This document shows positions 52,186 to 61,040 of a stretch of DNA of 64,000 nt, one piece after another. Positions within the stretch are counted from its first letter, which is position 1. The number at the start of each line of letters is the position of its first letter. Source of the stretch: Thioclava electrotropha (lineage in GTDB: Bacteria; Pseudomonadota; Alphaproteobacteria; Rhodobacterales; Rhodobacteraceae); the NCBI RefSeq assembly GCF_002085925.2, contig NZ_CP053562.1, forward strand, positions 186,001 through 250,000. Reading direction: 5' to 3'. A model generated the notes under the pieces. It saw only the letters and a list, made by a program, of their open reading frames with translations. It did no database searches and had not been told where the DNA came from. Both the position numbers and the translations under genes were made by a program.

Positions 52186-54318
52186 ATGATCGACGTCGAA
52201 GACCTGATCGCGCTCGTCCGCAATTATAATCCCAAGACCGATGCGGATCTGATCCGAAAGGCCTATGCCTACGGAAAAGACATGCATGAAGGGCAGTTCC
52301 GGCATTCGGGCGAGCCCTATTTTTCGCATCCTGTCGCAGTGGCGGCGATCCTGACCGAGCAGCGTCTGGATGATGCGACAATCGTAACCGCCCTTCTGCA
52401 CGACACGATCGAAGACACGCGCTCGACCTATGGCGAAGTGTCCGAGATGTTCGGCGAGCAGATCGCCGAGCTGGTCGATGGCGTCACCAAGCTGACCAAC
52501 CTGCAACTTTCGAACGCGGCCTCGAAACAGGCGGAGAACTTCCGCAAGCTGTTCATGGCGATGTCGAAAGACCTGCGGGTGATCCTCGTGAAACTCGCCG
52601 ACCGTCTGCACAACATGCGCACGATCCGTTCGATGCGAGCGGAGAAGCAGGCGCAAAAAGCGCGCGAGACGATGGAGATCTACGCGCCACTCGCAGGCCG
52701 GATGGGTATGCAATGGATGCGCGAGGAGCTTGAAGACCTCGCCTTCAAGGTGCTCAACCCCGAGGCGCGTACCTCGATCATCCGCCGCTTCGTCAGCCTG
52801 CAGAAGGAAACCGGCGATGTGATCCCGAAGATCACCGCCGACATCCGCGCGCTGCTCGAAGACGAGGATATCGACGCCGACGTCTTCGGTCGCGCGAAGC
52901 GGCCCTATTCGATCTGGCGCAAGATGGAGGAGAAGCAGCTCACCTTCTCGCGCCTGTCGGATATCTACGGTTTCCGCGTCATTACCCGCACCGAGATGGA
53001 TTGCTACCGGGTGCTGGGCCTGATCCACCACCGCTGGCGCGCGGTGCCGACCCGGTTCAAGGATTACATCAGCCAGCCGAAAACCAACGGCTACCGCTCG
53101 ATCCATACCACCGTTTCGGGGCGTGACGGCAAGCGCGTCGAGGTGCAGATCCGCACCCGGCAGATGCACGAAGTGGCCGAGGCGGGCGTCGCGGCGCACT
53201 GGTCCTATCGCGACGGCGAGCGGGCGCAGAACCCCTTCGCGGTCGATCCGGCGAAATGGCTCGCCTCGCTCAGCGAGCGGTTCTCGGACCCCGATGGCGA
53301 TGGCGATCACGACGAGTTTCTCGAGAACGTCAAACTCGAGATGTATTCCGATCAGGTCTTCTGCTTCACCCCGAAAGGCGATGTGGTGAAGCTGCCCAAG
53401 GGCGCGACCCCGATCGATTTCGCCTATGCGATCCACACGCGGATCGGCAATAGCTGCGTCGGCGCCAAGGTCGACGGCATCCGCGTGCCGCTCTGGACCC
53501 GGCTGAAGAACGGCCAGTCGGTCGAGGTGATCACCGCTTCGGGCCAGCGTCCGCAGCTGACCTGGCTCGATATAGTGGCGACCGGGCGCGCCAAGGCCGC
53601 GATCCGCAAGTCGCTGCGCGAGGAAGATCGCGACCGCTTCATCAAGCTGGGGCAGGAACTTGCGCGGGTGGCCTTCGAGCATGTCGGCCGCCGCGTGACC
53701 GACAAGGCGCTGCGCACCGCCGGCAAGGCGCTGGGGATCGGCGATCAGGACGAAGTTCTCGCCCGGCTCGGCTCCGCCGAGCTCGCGGCCTCGGATGTGC
53801 TCGACGCGCTTTACCCGGAGCTCGCCCAACGCCGCGAAGGCACCGAGATCGAGCCGACCCGCGCCGTTCTGGGCCTCGGCGCCGATCAGAGCTTCCGCCG
53901 CGCCGATTGCTGCCAGCCGCTGCCGGGCGAGCGCATCGTCGGCATCACCTATCGCGGCAAGGGCGTGGTGATCCATGCCATCGACTGTCCCGCACTCGAA
54001 GAGTTCGAGGATCAGCCCGAACGCTGGGTCGATCTGCATTGGAAGACCGGGCAACACCCGCCCGCCTACACCGCGACCCTGAAGGTCACGATCTCGAACG
54101 ATGCTGGCGTGCTGGGACATATCTGCACATTGATCGGTCAGCAGAAGGCAAATATCTCGGACCTCGACTTTGTGGAGCGCAAGCCGGACTTCTATTCGGT
54201 TCTCGTCGAGGTCGAACTGTGCGATGCAGAACATATGCATCGCCTGCTTACCGCCTTGGAGGCGGAGAGCGACGTGGCACAGGTGGAGCGGATCAGAAAC
54301 CTGTCGCGCAAACCCTGA
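52186..54318 (+). CDS. Bifunctional (p)ppGpp synthetase/hydrolase RSH
   Basis: Makes and degrades the stringent-response alarmone. The 710 residues show an HD hydrolase domain (HSGEPYFSHPVAVA; LLHDTIEDT), a synthetase domain (KRPYSIWRKME; YGFRVI; TRFKDYISQPKTNGYRSIHT), a TGS domain (FCFTPKGDVVKLPKGATPIDF), a helical region and a C-terminal ACT domain (KVTISNDAGVLGHICTLIG). RFKD is the form seen in bifunctional enzymes. Alphaproteobacteria generally keep this single long RSH. Follows rpoZ in one transcript. Confidence 0.96.
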   Translation: MIDVEDLIALVRNYNPKTDADLIRKAYAYGKDMHEGQFRHSGEPYFSHPVAVAAILTEQRLDDATIVTALLHDTIEDTRSTYGEVSEMFGEQIAELVDGVTKLTNLQLSNAASKQAENFRKLFMAMSKDLRVILVKLADRLHNMRTIRSMRAEKQAQKARETMEIYAPLAGRMGMQWMREELEDLAFKVLNPEARTSIIRRFVSLQKETGDVIPKITADIRALLEDEDIDADVFGRAKRPYSIWRKMEEKQLTFSRLSDIYGFRVITRTEMDCYRVLGLIHHRWRAVPTRFKDYISQPKTNGYRSIHTTVSGRDGKRVEVQIRTRQMHEVAEAGVAAHWSYRDGERAQNPFAVDPAKWLASLSERFSDPDGDGDHDEFLENVKLEMYSDQVFCFTPKGDVVKLPKGATPIDFAYAIHTRIGNSCVGAKVDGIRVPLWTRLKNGQSVEVITASGQRPQLTWLDIVATGRAKAAIRKSLREEDRDRFIKLGQELARVAFEHVGRRVTDKALRTAGKALGIGDQDEVLARLGSAELAASDVLDALYPELAQRREGTEIEPTRAVLGLGADQSFRRADCCQPLPGERIVGITYRGKGVVIHAIDCPALEEFEDQPERWVDLHWKTGQHPPAYTATLKVTISNDAGVLGHICTLIGQQKANISDLDFVERKPDFYSVLVEVELCDAEHMHRLLTALEAESDVAQVERIRNLSRKP

Positions 54319-54352
54319 CGCACATTGCGCAGGGTGTAGAAAGGACGGCGGC

Positions 54353-55027
54353 GTGGTCTTCAGACGACGCGAAAAACGGGGGCTTCTGGCCAACCTGCGC
54401 GAGGCAATCTGGCCGCGTTCGGGCTGGTCCCGCGCTTTCCAGTACGTCAAGCACCGGGTCAACCGGCTTCCCGACCGACCTCACCGGATCGCGCGCGGCG
54501 TCTGGGCCGGGGTCCTGGTCTCGTTCACGCCGCTTTTCGGATTTCACTTCGTCAGCGCTGCGGCCGTGGCCTGGATCATGCGCGGCAATATCCTCGCCGC
54601 GATCCTCGCCACCTTCTTCGGCAACCCAGTCACCTTCCCGATCATAGCGGTCTTCTCGACGAAACTGGGCCACAAGATCCTCGGCGACCGGCTCGATCAT
54701 GGCGGGGAACCGGAAAGCCTGCTGCAGACCTTTCAGGCGGCGAGCCACGATCTGCTGCATAACTTCTGGGCGATGTTCACCCCCGAGCATGCGGAATGGA
54801 GCGGGCTGGAGCGGTTCTTCACCGATGTCTGGCTGCCCTATCTGATCGGCGGGATCGGTCCCGGCGTGATCGCGGCGACGATTTGCTACTACGTGTCCCT
54901 GCCGATCATCACGGCCTATCAGAACCGCCGCCGCAGCAAGCTCAAGTCGCGGCTGGAAAAGATGCGGGCGAAGATCAAGCGCGAGGAACGCGCTGCGGTG
55001 GCGAAGGCCGAGAACTCCGACGAGTGA
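54353..55027 (+). CDS. DUF2062 membrane protein
   Basis: The frame starts with GTG at 54353, 7 bases after AAGGA, giving 224 residues. The DUF2062 core is clear: HRIARGVWAGVLVSFTPLFGFH, then AWIMRGNILAAILATFFGNPVTFP, with four membrane segments and a basic C-terminal coiled coil (RRRSKLKSRLEKMRAKIKRE). Function unknown. It follows the RSH gene by 34 bases and is convergent with the WGR gene (7-base gap). Confidence 0.87.
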   Translation: MVFRRREKRGLLANLREAIWPRSGWSRAFQYVKHRVNRLPDRPHRIARGVWAGVLVSFTPLFGFHFVSAAAVAWIMRGNILAAILATFFGNPVTFPIIAVFSTKLGHKILGDRLDHGGEPESLLQTFQAASHDLLHNFWAMFTPEHAEWSGLERFFTDVWLPYLIGGIGPGVIAATICYYVSLPIITAYQNRRRSKLKSRLEKMRAKIKREERAAVAKAENSDE

Positions 55028-55034
55028 GTAGGGC

Positions 55035-55280
55035 TCAGGCCTGCGCTTCGCCCGCGCCCGCTTCGCTCAGCGCATAGCCGCGGCGCTGCGCCCGGCGGCG
55101 AAACCGCTCCGCCGCATGGACCGCGTCGCGCAGGTTGGAAAACCACCGCAGACAGGACGCCCCGGTCTGGCCCTGCAGGCCCCATTCGCGCAACACGGTA
55201 TATTCTCCGAACAGGTTGTCGGAGACTTCCACGCGATAGAACCGTCGCGACGTCGGCGTGTGAAGAAGGAGATTGAGCAT
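55035..55280 (-). CDS. Stand-alone WGR domain protein
   Basis: An 81-residue protein consisting of one WGR domain: FYRVEVSDNLFGEYTVLREWG, GASCLRWFSNLRDAVHAAER, and a basic tail. The name-giving motif reads WGL rather than WGR. WGR domains bind nucleic-acid ends or breaks, mostly within PARPs and DNA-repair proteins; free-standing bacterial forms have no known role. Start ATG has no strong ribosome site. Confidence 0.82.
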   Translation of the reverse strand: MLNLLLHTPTSRRFYRVEVSDNLFGEYTVLREWGLQGQTGASCLRWFSNLRDAVHAAERFRRRAQRRGYALSEAGAGEAQA

Positions 55281-55384
55281 GGCAGTGCCCCTGTATCCCG
55301 ATTTCGTGAAGTGAATCAGAGCGGGGCAGTTTTGGCCAGCGAAAAGAGGTTAACGCTTTGATGCCCGCGCTAGAGGCGGTGTCG

Positions 55385-56095
55385 TCAGCTCCAGCGGACC
55401 TCGCCCAGGAAGATATAGCCTGCGCCGTAGATGGTCTTGATAAGGCGCGGGTTTTTCGGATCTTCGCCCAGCTTCGTGCGCAGCCGCGAAATCCGCACAT
55501 CCATCGCCCGGTCGAAGCTCTCGCCTGCCGCACCGCCCAAGCTTTCCTGCATCTGCGCGCGGGTGATCAGCCGGTTCGGGCTTTCCAGAAACAGCCGCAG
55601 CACTTCGCCTTCGGCATGGGAGAAAGAGGTTTCGGCCCCGTCCTCCGCCACCAGAAGGTAGCGGTCGAAATGTGCGGTCCAGCCTGCGAAATGGGCGGTC
55701 TGCGCCTGCGCCGGGCCCTCGCTGCGTCCCTTGCGCAGGCGCGCACGGATGCGGGCCACGACCTCGGCCGGATCGAAGGGCTTGATGATGTAATCATCCG
55801 CGCCAAGCTCCAGCCCCGTCACGCGGTCCTGCACCTGCGCGCGGCCCGAGATGATGATGATCGCGGCCCCCGACTCCAGCGCCAGCCGATGCACCAGCGC
55901 CAGCCCGTCGCGATCGGGCAGGCCCAGATCGACGAGGCAGACATCGGGGGAGGAGCGCTTCAGCCCGGCTTCGAACTCGGTCGCGCGGCCGTAGCAGGTC
56001 GTGCGGAACCCGGCCTCTTCGAGCGCGTCGGAAAGCATCCGGCGGATTTCGGGCTCGTCGTCGAGGATCGCGACAAGGGGATGGTCGGCACTCAT
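55385..56095 (-). CDS. Two-component response regulator, OmpR family
   Basis: A 236-residue regulator. The receiver domain holds the acidic pair in AILDDEPEIRRM, the phosphoacceptor Asp56 in CLVDLGLPD, and the lysine in DDYIIKPFDPAE. The C-terminal winged helix is of OmpR type (DVRISRLRTKLGEDPKNPRLIKTIYGAGYIF has the recognition helix). Start overlaps the histidine-kinase stop by ATGA, so kinase and regulator are made together. Probable target: the divergent transporter operon. Confidence 0.92.
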   Translation of the reverse strand: MSADHPLVAILDDEPEIRRMLSDALEEAGFRTTCYGRATEFEAGLKRSSPDVCLVDLGLPDRDGLALVHRLALESGAAIIIISGRAQVQDRVTGLELGADDYIIKPFDPAEVVARIRARLRKGRSEGPAQAQTAHFAGWTAHFDRYLLVAEDGAETSFSHAEGEVLRLFLESPNRLITRAQMQESLGGAAGESFDRAMDVRISRLRTKLGEDPKNPRLIKTIYGAGYIFLGEVRWS

Positions 56096-57996
56096 CGAGG
56101 CACTCCCGCAAGCAGCGCCGCAAGCTGCGCGGCGGTAAAGGGTTTCTGAAGGACCGGGCAGGGAGCCTGCGCGCGCAGCGCATCGCCCGGCGGCAGCGAG
56201 GTCATCAGGATCATGGGAACCTGATTGCGGATTTCGCGGGCAAGATCCACCCCGCTGCGCGTTCCGGGCAGCTGGATATCCGACAGAACCAGCGCGATAT
56301 CGGGCAGGTTCAGCAGGGCCTCGGCCTCGGCGATCGTGCCCGCCTCGACGACCGTGTGATCCATCGCGCGCAGCATGTCTCGGGTGCTGGCGCGAATGTC
56401 CTCGTCATCCTCGACCAAGAGCACCATCATCGGCTCAGCCTGGCGCGCGGCCGGTTTCAGTGGCAGGCGCATCGTGACGCGCGCGCCGTCCTCGGTATTG
56501 GCCAGCCGCAGCGTGCCGCCCGCGAGCTTGGTTTGGTCATAGACCATCGACAGGCCAAGCCCGGAACCCTCATTGCCCTTGGTCGTGAAGAACGGATCAA
56601 GCGCATGTTCGAGCGCCTCTTCCGAGAACCCGCCGCCCTGATCGGTCACGGCGATCTCGACCCACGTATCGCGCACCGCGCGGGCCTCGATCCGGATCGT
56701 GCCGCCCTCGGCGCGCATCGCGTGATTGGCGTTCAGGATCAGGTTCAGCAGGCTGTCCTGCAACGGGCCGGGATCGAGCAGGATCGGGTCTTTCAGATCG
56801 CTATTGTCGAAATCGAGCGTCACCGGATCATGAAGGGTCGGCCCCGCCATCGCGGCGAGATCGTCGAAGAGATCGTCCAGCACCACCGCCTGCGGGCGCA
56901 ACTCGCGCGGGCCGGAGATCGCGGCGATCCGGTCGAGAAGCGTGCCGCCGCGCCGGGCCGCGCCAAGGGTCGCCCGGATCGCGTCCTGCGCGTCGGCGGG
57001 CAGCCCCTCCATCCGTTCGAGCCGCCCCTGCAGACCGAGGATGATGGTCAGGAGATTGGCGAAGTCATGCGCGAGCCCCGAGGAGAGCTGTGCTGCCAAT
57101 TCGCGCTTCGCGGATTGCGCGAGTGCTGCGCGGGCCTGCGCCTCATGCGTGACGTCGGTGGAGAGGATATAGACCCCGCTCACCTCGTTCTTGCTGGCAA
57201 GGTCGGGGGTCAGCGCGACGCGGATGCGCCGGCCCGACGGGTCATGGGTGATCTCGACGACGCTCGCCTCGCCCGCCAGCGCGCGCCGAAACCCGGGGGT
57301 GATCTTGCGATAGGTCTCGGGGCCGAGCGCCTCGCTCGCGTGGTGGCCGACCGCATTGGCGAGCGAGCCGGGCATCACGGTCGACAGGCGCCGGTTGGAA
57401 AAGGTGTAGATCAGGTTGCGATCGACGCGCGCGATATGGGCGGGCATCATCTCGGTCACCTGCCGGGTGCGGGCCTCGGTGATCGCCAGCTGGCGCGAGG
57501 TTTCCTCCAGCGCCATGTTGGTCGCGGCCAGTTCCCGGTTCGCCGCCGCCAGCGCCTCGGCATGGTCGAGCAGCTGGTCTGACAATTCCTCGGACCGCGC
57601 ACGCAACAGCGCCTCTTGCCGCTTCACCGGCGTGATATCGGTATAGACCGTGACCCAGCCGCCTTCGGGCAGCGGCGCGCCTTCGACCGAGATCGTGCGC
57701 CCGTTCGCCCGCTGGCGCTCCATGTAATGGGCCTCGAAGGCGCGGGCGGTCTCGACACGCTCGCGGACGGCGGCCTCGATATCGTCGACCTCGCCATATT
57801 CGCCCCGCGTCACGAGGAAGCGAATCGTGTCCTCGAAGGTGGTGCCGGGCTGGGTCAGCGTGTCGGGCAGGTCGAACATCAGCTGATATTGGCGGTTCGA
57901 CACGGCGAGCCGCAGATCGCTGTCGAAGATCGACAGCGCCTGTCCGATCAGGTTCAGCCCCGCCTGTGTCAGCCGCTCGCGGCTTGTTTCGCTCAC
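56092..57996 (-). CDS. Hybrid sensor histidine kinase (PAS-PAS-kinase-receiver)
   Basis: A 634-residue cytoplasmic kinase starting at GTG after GGGAGG. No membrane segment or signal peptide is visible. Order: PAS fold with cofactor-free sequence (~10-125; ends in WVTVYTDITPVKRQ), coiled coil (~125-180), second PAS (~180-295), kinase core with H-box SGLAHDFANLLTIILG, N-box NLILNANHAM, DQGGGF and GSGLGLSMV, and a C-terminal receiver (LVEDDEDI, LSDIQLPG). The FAN in place of the common FNN H-box is a mild variant. Ligand and input unknown; a cytoplasmic signal is likely. Confidence 0.92.
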   Translation of the reverse strand: MSETSRERLTQAGLNLIGQALSIFDSDLRLAVSNRQYQLMFDLPDTLTQPGTTFEDTIRFLVTRGEYGEVDDIEAAVRERVETARAFEAHYMERQRANGRTISVEGAPLPEGGWVTVYTDITPVKRQEALLRARSEELSDQLLDHAEALAAANRELAATNMALEETSRQLAITEARTRQVTEMMPAHIARVDRNLIYTFSNRRLSTVMPGSLANAVGHHASEALGPETYRKITPGFRRALAGEASVVEITHDPSGRRIRVALTPDLASKNEVSGVYILSTDVTHEAQARAALAQSAKRELAAQLSSGLAHDFANLLTIILGLQGRLERMEGLPADAQDAIRATLGAARRGGTLLDRIAAISGPRELRPQAVVLDDLFDDLAAMAGPTLHDPVTLDFDNSDLKDPILLDPGPLQDSLLNLILNANHAMRAEGGTIRIEARAVRDTWVEIAVTDQGGGFSEEALEHALDPFFTTKGNEGSGLGLSMVYDQTKLAGGTLRLANTEDGARVTMRLPLKPAARQAEPMMVLLVEDDEDIRASTRDMLRAMDHTVVEAGTIAEAEALLNLPDIALVLSDIQLPGTRSGVDLAREIRNQVPMILMTSLPPGDALRAQAPCPVLQKPFTAAQLAALLAGVPR

Positions 57997-58090
57997 CTCA
58001 CCCCTCCCGCTCCTTGGCTTTTGCTACCACTGGCGGGCGGCGCGGCAAAGCGTGTTTCGCGGCGACGCGAGGTCGTAAGAATTCGTTACA

Positions 58091-58111
58091 ATCACGAAAA
58101 GATCACGAAAA
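58091..58111 (+). promoter_or_regulatory. Direct repeats ATCACGAAAA, 11 bases apart
   Basis: ATCACGAAAA occurs at 58091-58100 and 58102-58111, one helical turn apart, typical of OmpR-type regulator dimers. TTGACA, a good -35, begins 3 bases later (58114-58119). The downstream gene is the acyl-CoA ligase. A divergent role towards the kinase gene is also possible. Confidence 0.5.
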
Positions 58112-58207
58112 CTTTGACATGGACTGTCGAGCCATGCCGAACTGTGCGCGGAGGAGCGCCCGGGGCGGTCGAGGGACGCCGGACATACCGGCACGAGGGA
58201 GGAAAAT

Positions 58208-60184
58208 TTGGCTGACGCAGTCGCGAAGGGGCAGGAATCTGCCCAATCGATTCCTGCGCTTTTGGCGCGGAACGTGGCCCGATATGGTGGCTACCCCGCC
58301 TATCGCGAAAAGGAATTCGGGATCTGGCAGAGCTGGAGCTGGGCCGAAGCGGCCGAGGAAATCCGCGCGATGGCGCTGGGCTTCCTGAGCCTCGGCGTGG
58401 AACGGGGCGATTATATCGCCATCATCGGGCGCAACCGCCCCATGCATTACTGGTCGATGGTCGCGGCGCAGATGTGCGGCGCGATTCCGGTGCCGCTCTA
58501 TCAGGACGCGGCGGCCGACGAGATGGCCTATGTGATGGAGCATTGCGGGGCGCGTTTCGTCGTCTGCGGCGATCAGGAACAGGTCGACAAGATCGTCGAG
58601 ATCGAAGACCGCATCCACGCGATCACCCATGTCACCTACACCGACAAGCGCGGCATGCGGAAATACGACCATTCGCGTATGAACGCGCTGGAGGACGTGC
58701 AGGCCGAGGGCCGCGCGGGCCATTCGCGCTACGAGGCCGAGCTGGACAAGCGTATCGCCGAGCTGACCTATGACAGCACCTGCGTGATGCTCTACACCTC
58801 GGGCACGACGGGCAAGCCGAAGGGCGTTGTCCTGTCGAACCGCAACATCATCGAGACCGCCAAGGCGTCTTCGGAATTCGACCACCTGAACCATAATGAC
58901 GAGGTTCTGGCCTACCTGCCGATGGCATGGGTGGGCGATTTTATCTTCTCGATCGGGCAGGCCTATTGGTCGGGCTTCACCGTGAACTGCCCGGAAAGCC
59001 CCGAGACGATGATGATCGACCTGCGCGAGATCGGGCCGACCTATTTCTTTGCGCCGCCGCGGGTCTTCGAGAACCAGCTGACCTCGGTGATGATCCGCAT
59101 GGAAGATGCGGGCAAGCTGAAGAAGAAGCTGTTCGACCACTACATGAAGGTCGCGCGCGAAGTCGGCCCCGACATTCTCGACGGCAAGCCCGTCAGCTTC
59201 GGCAAGCGGATGTCCTATGCGCTGGGCAATTTCTTCGTCTATGGCCCGCTCAAGAACACGCTGGGCTTCTCGCGCATCCGCGTGGGCTACACGGCGGGCG
59301 AGGCGATCGGGCCGGAGATCTTCTCCTTCTACCGCTCGCTCGGGATCAACCTGAAGCAGCTCTACGGTCAGACCGAGGCTTCGGTCTTCATCACCCAGCA
59401 GCCCGATGGCGAAGTGCGCGCCGATACGGTGGGCGTGCCGTCTCCGGGCGTCGAGGTGAAGATCGCCGACAATGGCGAAGTCTTCTATCGCAGCCCCGGC
59501 ACCTTCGTGGAGTATTACAAGAACGCTGAGAGCACGGCCTCGACCAAGGACCCGGAAGGCTGGGTCGCGACGGGCGATGCGGGCTTCTTCGAGGAAGACA
59601 CCGGGCATCTGCGGATCATCGACCGCGCGAAGGACGTGGGCAAGATGGCCGACGGTCGCCTGTTCGCGCCGAAATATGTCGAGAACAAGCTGAAATTCTA
59701 CCCCTCGATCCTCGAGGCGGTGGTGTTCGGCGCGGGCAAGGACCGGTGCACGGCCTTCATCAACATCGACCTCACCGCGGTCGGCAACTGGGCCGAGCGC
59801 AACAACATCTCTTACGCCTCCTATCAGGAGCTTGCGAGCCATCCGCGCGTCTATGAGATGATCCGCGAGCATGTCGAAGAGGTGAATGAAAGCATCGCCG
59901 AAGACCCGATGCTCTCGGGCTGTCAGGTCCATCGCTTCCTGATCCTGCACAAGGAACTCGACGCCGATGACGGCGAGATGACCCGCACCCGCAAGGTCCG
60001 CCGCAACGTGATCGGTGAGAAATTCGCCGACCTCATCGCGGCGCTCTACGACGGGCGTGACGAGATCTACACCGAAACGGAAGTGACCTACGAGGACGGG
60101 CGCAAAGGCTCGATCAAGGCGACGCTGAAGATCGCCGACGCGAAGGTCGTGGCCCCGAAACAGATGGCGGAGGCGGCGGAATGA
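58208..60184 (+). CDS. Long-chain-type acyl-CoA ligase (AMP-binding)
   Basis: A 658-residue adenylate-forming enzyme beginning at a TTG spaced 6 bases after GGAGG. Motifs: MLYTSGTTGKPKGVVLSNRN, YGQTEASVF, VATGDAGFFEE, IDRAKDVGKMADGRLFAPKYVENK. The size and C-terminal region match the FACS/LACS branch often encoded with LivFGHM-type transporters. Substrate is unknown; the linkage suggests that an imported carboxylic acid is trapped as its CoA thioester. Its stop overlaps the next gene by 4 bases. Confidence 0.88.
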   Translation: MADAVAKGQESAQSIPALLARNVARYGGYPAYREKEFGIWQSWSWAEAAEEIRAMALGFLSLGVERGDYIAIIGRNRPMHYWSMVAAQMCGAIPVPLYQDAAADEMAYVMEHCGARFVVCGDQEQVDKIVEIEDRIHAITHVTYTDKRGMRKYDHSRMNALEDVQAEGRAGHSRYEAELDKRIAELTYDSTCVMLYTSGTTGKPKGVVLSNRNIIETAKASSEFDHLNHNDEVLAYLPMAWVGDFIFSIGQAYWSGFTVNCPESPETMMIDLREIGPTYFFAPPRVFENQLTSVMIRMEDAGKLKKKLFDHYMKVAREVGPDILDGKPVSFGKRMSYALGNFFVYGPLKNTLGFSRIRVGYTAGEAIGPEIFSFYRSLGINLKQLYGQTEASVFITQQPDGEVRADTVGVPSPGVEVKIADNGEVFYRSPGTFVEYYKNAESTASTKDPEGWVATGDAGFFEEDTGHLRIIDRAKDVGKMADGRLFAPKYVENKLKFYPSILEAVVFGAGKDRCTAFINIDLTAVGNWAERNNISYASYQELASHPRVYEMIREHVEEVNESIAEDPMLSGCQVHRFLILHKELDADDGEMTRTRKVRRNVIGEKFADLIAALYDGRDEIYTETEVTYEDGRKGSIKATLKIADAKVVAPKQMAEAAE

Positions 60185-61002
60185 AAGACATGAACGAAGG
60201 TTACGTCACCGCCGACGGCCGCCAGATCGGCGGGGTCATCATGGAGATGAAGAACATCACGCTGCGCTTCGGCGGGGTGGTGGCGATCAAGGATATCTCC
60301 TTCGACATCCGCGAGGGCGAGATCCGCGCGATCATCGGGCCGAACGGCGCGGGAAAATCCTCGATGCTGAACGTCATCTCGGGCTTCTATATCCCGACCG
60401 AGGGCGAGGTGTTCTACAAGGGCATCAAGCGCGGGCCGATGAAACCTTATCAGGTCGCGCGCCTCGGCATCGCGCGCACCTTCCAGAACATCGCGTTGTT
60501 CGACGGCATGTCGGTGCTCGACAACATCATGACCGGGCGGCTGACCCATATGAAGAAGGGTCTCATGTCGCAGGCGGGCTGGTGGTGGACGGGAGCTGCC
60601 GCCGAGGAGCACGAGAATCGCGAGAAGGTCGAGAAGATCATCGACTTTCTTGAGATCCAGAATATCCGGAAAACACCGGTGGGACGTCTGCCCTACGGCC
60701 TGAAGAAGCGGGTGGAGCTGGCGCGCGCATTGGCCGCCGAGCCGAAGATCCTTCTGCTCGACGAGCCGATGGCGGGGATGAACGTCGAAGAGAAAGAGGA
60801 CATGAGCCGCTTCATCCTCGACGTGAACGACGAATTCGGCACCACCATCGTCCTGATCGAACACGATATGGGCGTCGTGATGGACCTCTCCGACCGGGTC
60901 GTCGTGATGGATTACGGCAAGAAGATCGGTGACGGCACGCCCGACGAGGTGCGCAGCAATCAAGACGTGATCGACGCCTATCTGGGGGTGGCCCATGACT
61001 GA
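60181..61002 (+). CDS. Branched-chain-type ABC transporter ATP-binding protein (LivG-like)
   Basis: A 273-residue ATPase with Walker A IIGPNGAGKSSMLNVISG, Q-loop ARTFQNIALF, signature region LPYGLKKRVELARALA (a variant of LSGGQ, as often in this subgroup) and Walker B ILLLDEPMAGMN. It carries a ~20-residue N-terminal extension before the first strand. The start overlaps the ligase stop by 4 bases. The LivF partner is not seen here and may follow the binding-protein gene beyond the window. Confidence 0.9.
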   Translation: MKDMNEGYVTADGRQIGGVIMEMKNITLRFGGVVAIKDISFDIREGEIRAIIGPNGAGKSSMLNVISGFYIPTEGEVFYKGIKRGPMKPYQVARLGIARTFQNIALFDGMSVLDNIMTGRLTHMKKGLMSQAGWWWTGAAAEEHENREKVEKIIDFLEIQNIRKTPVGRLPYGLKKRVELARALAAEPKILLLDEPMAGMNVEEKEDMSRFILDVNDEFGTTIVLIEHDMGVVMDLSDRVVVMDYGKKIGDGTPDEVRSNQDVIDAYLGVAHD

Positions 61003-61040
61003 GACCATCCGCATCGCAATTCAGACATCGGAGGCGCGTC

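Noticed and set aside
51775..54462. A minus-strand frame of 895 codons opposite rpoZ and RSH
   Set aside because: The plus strand carries unmistakable RSH motifs; the minus frame has none.
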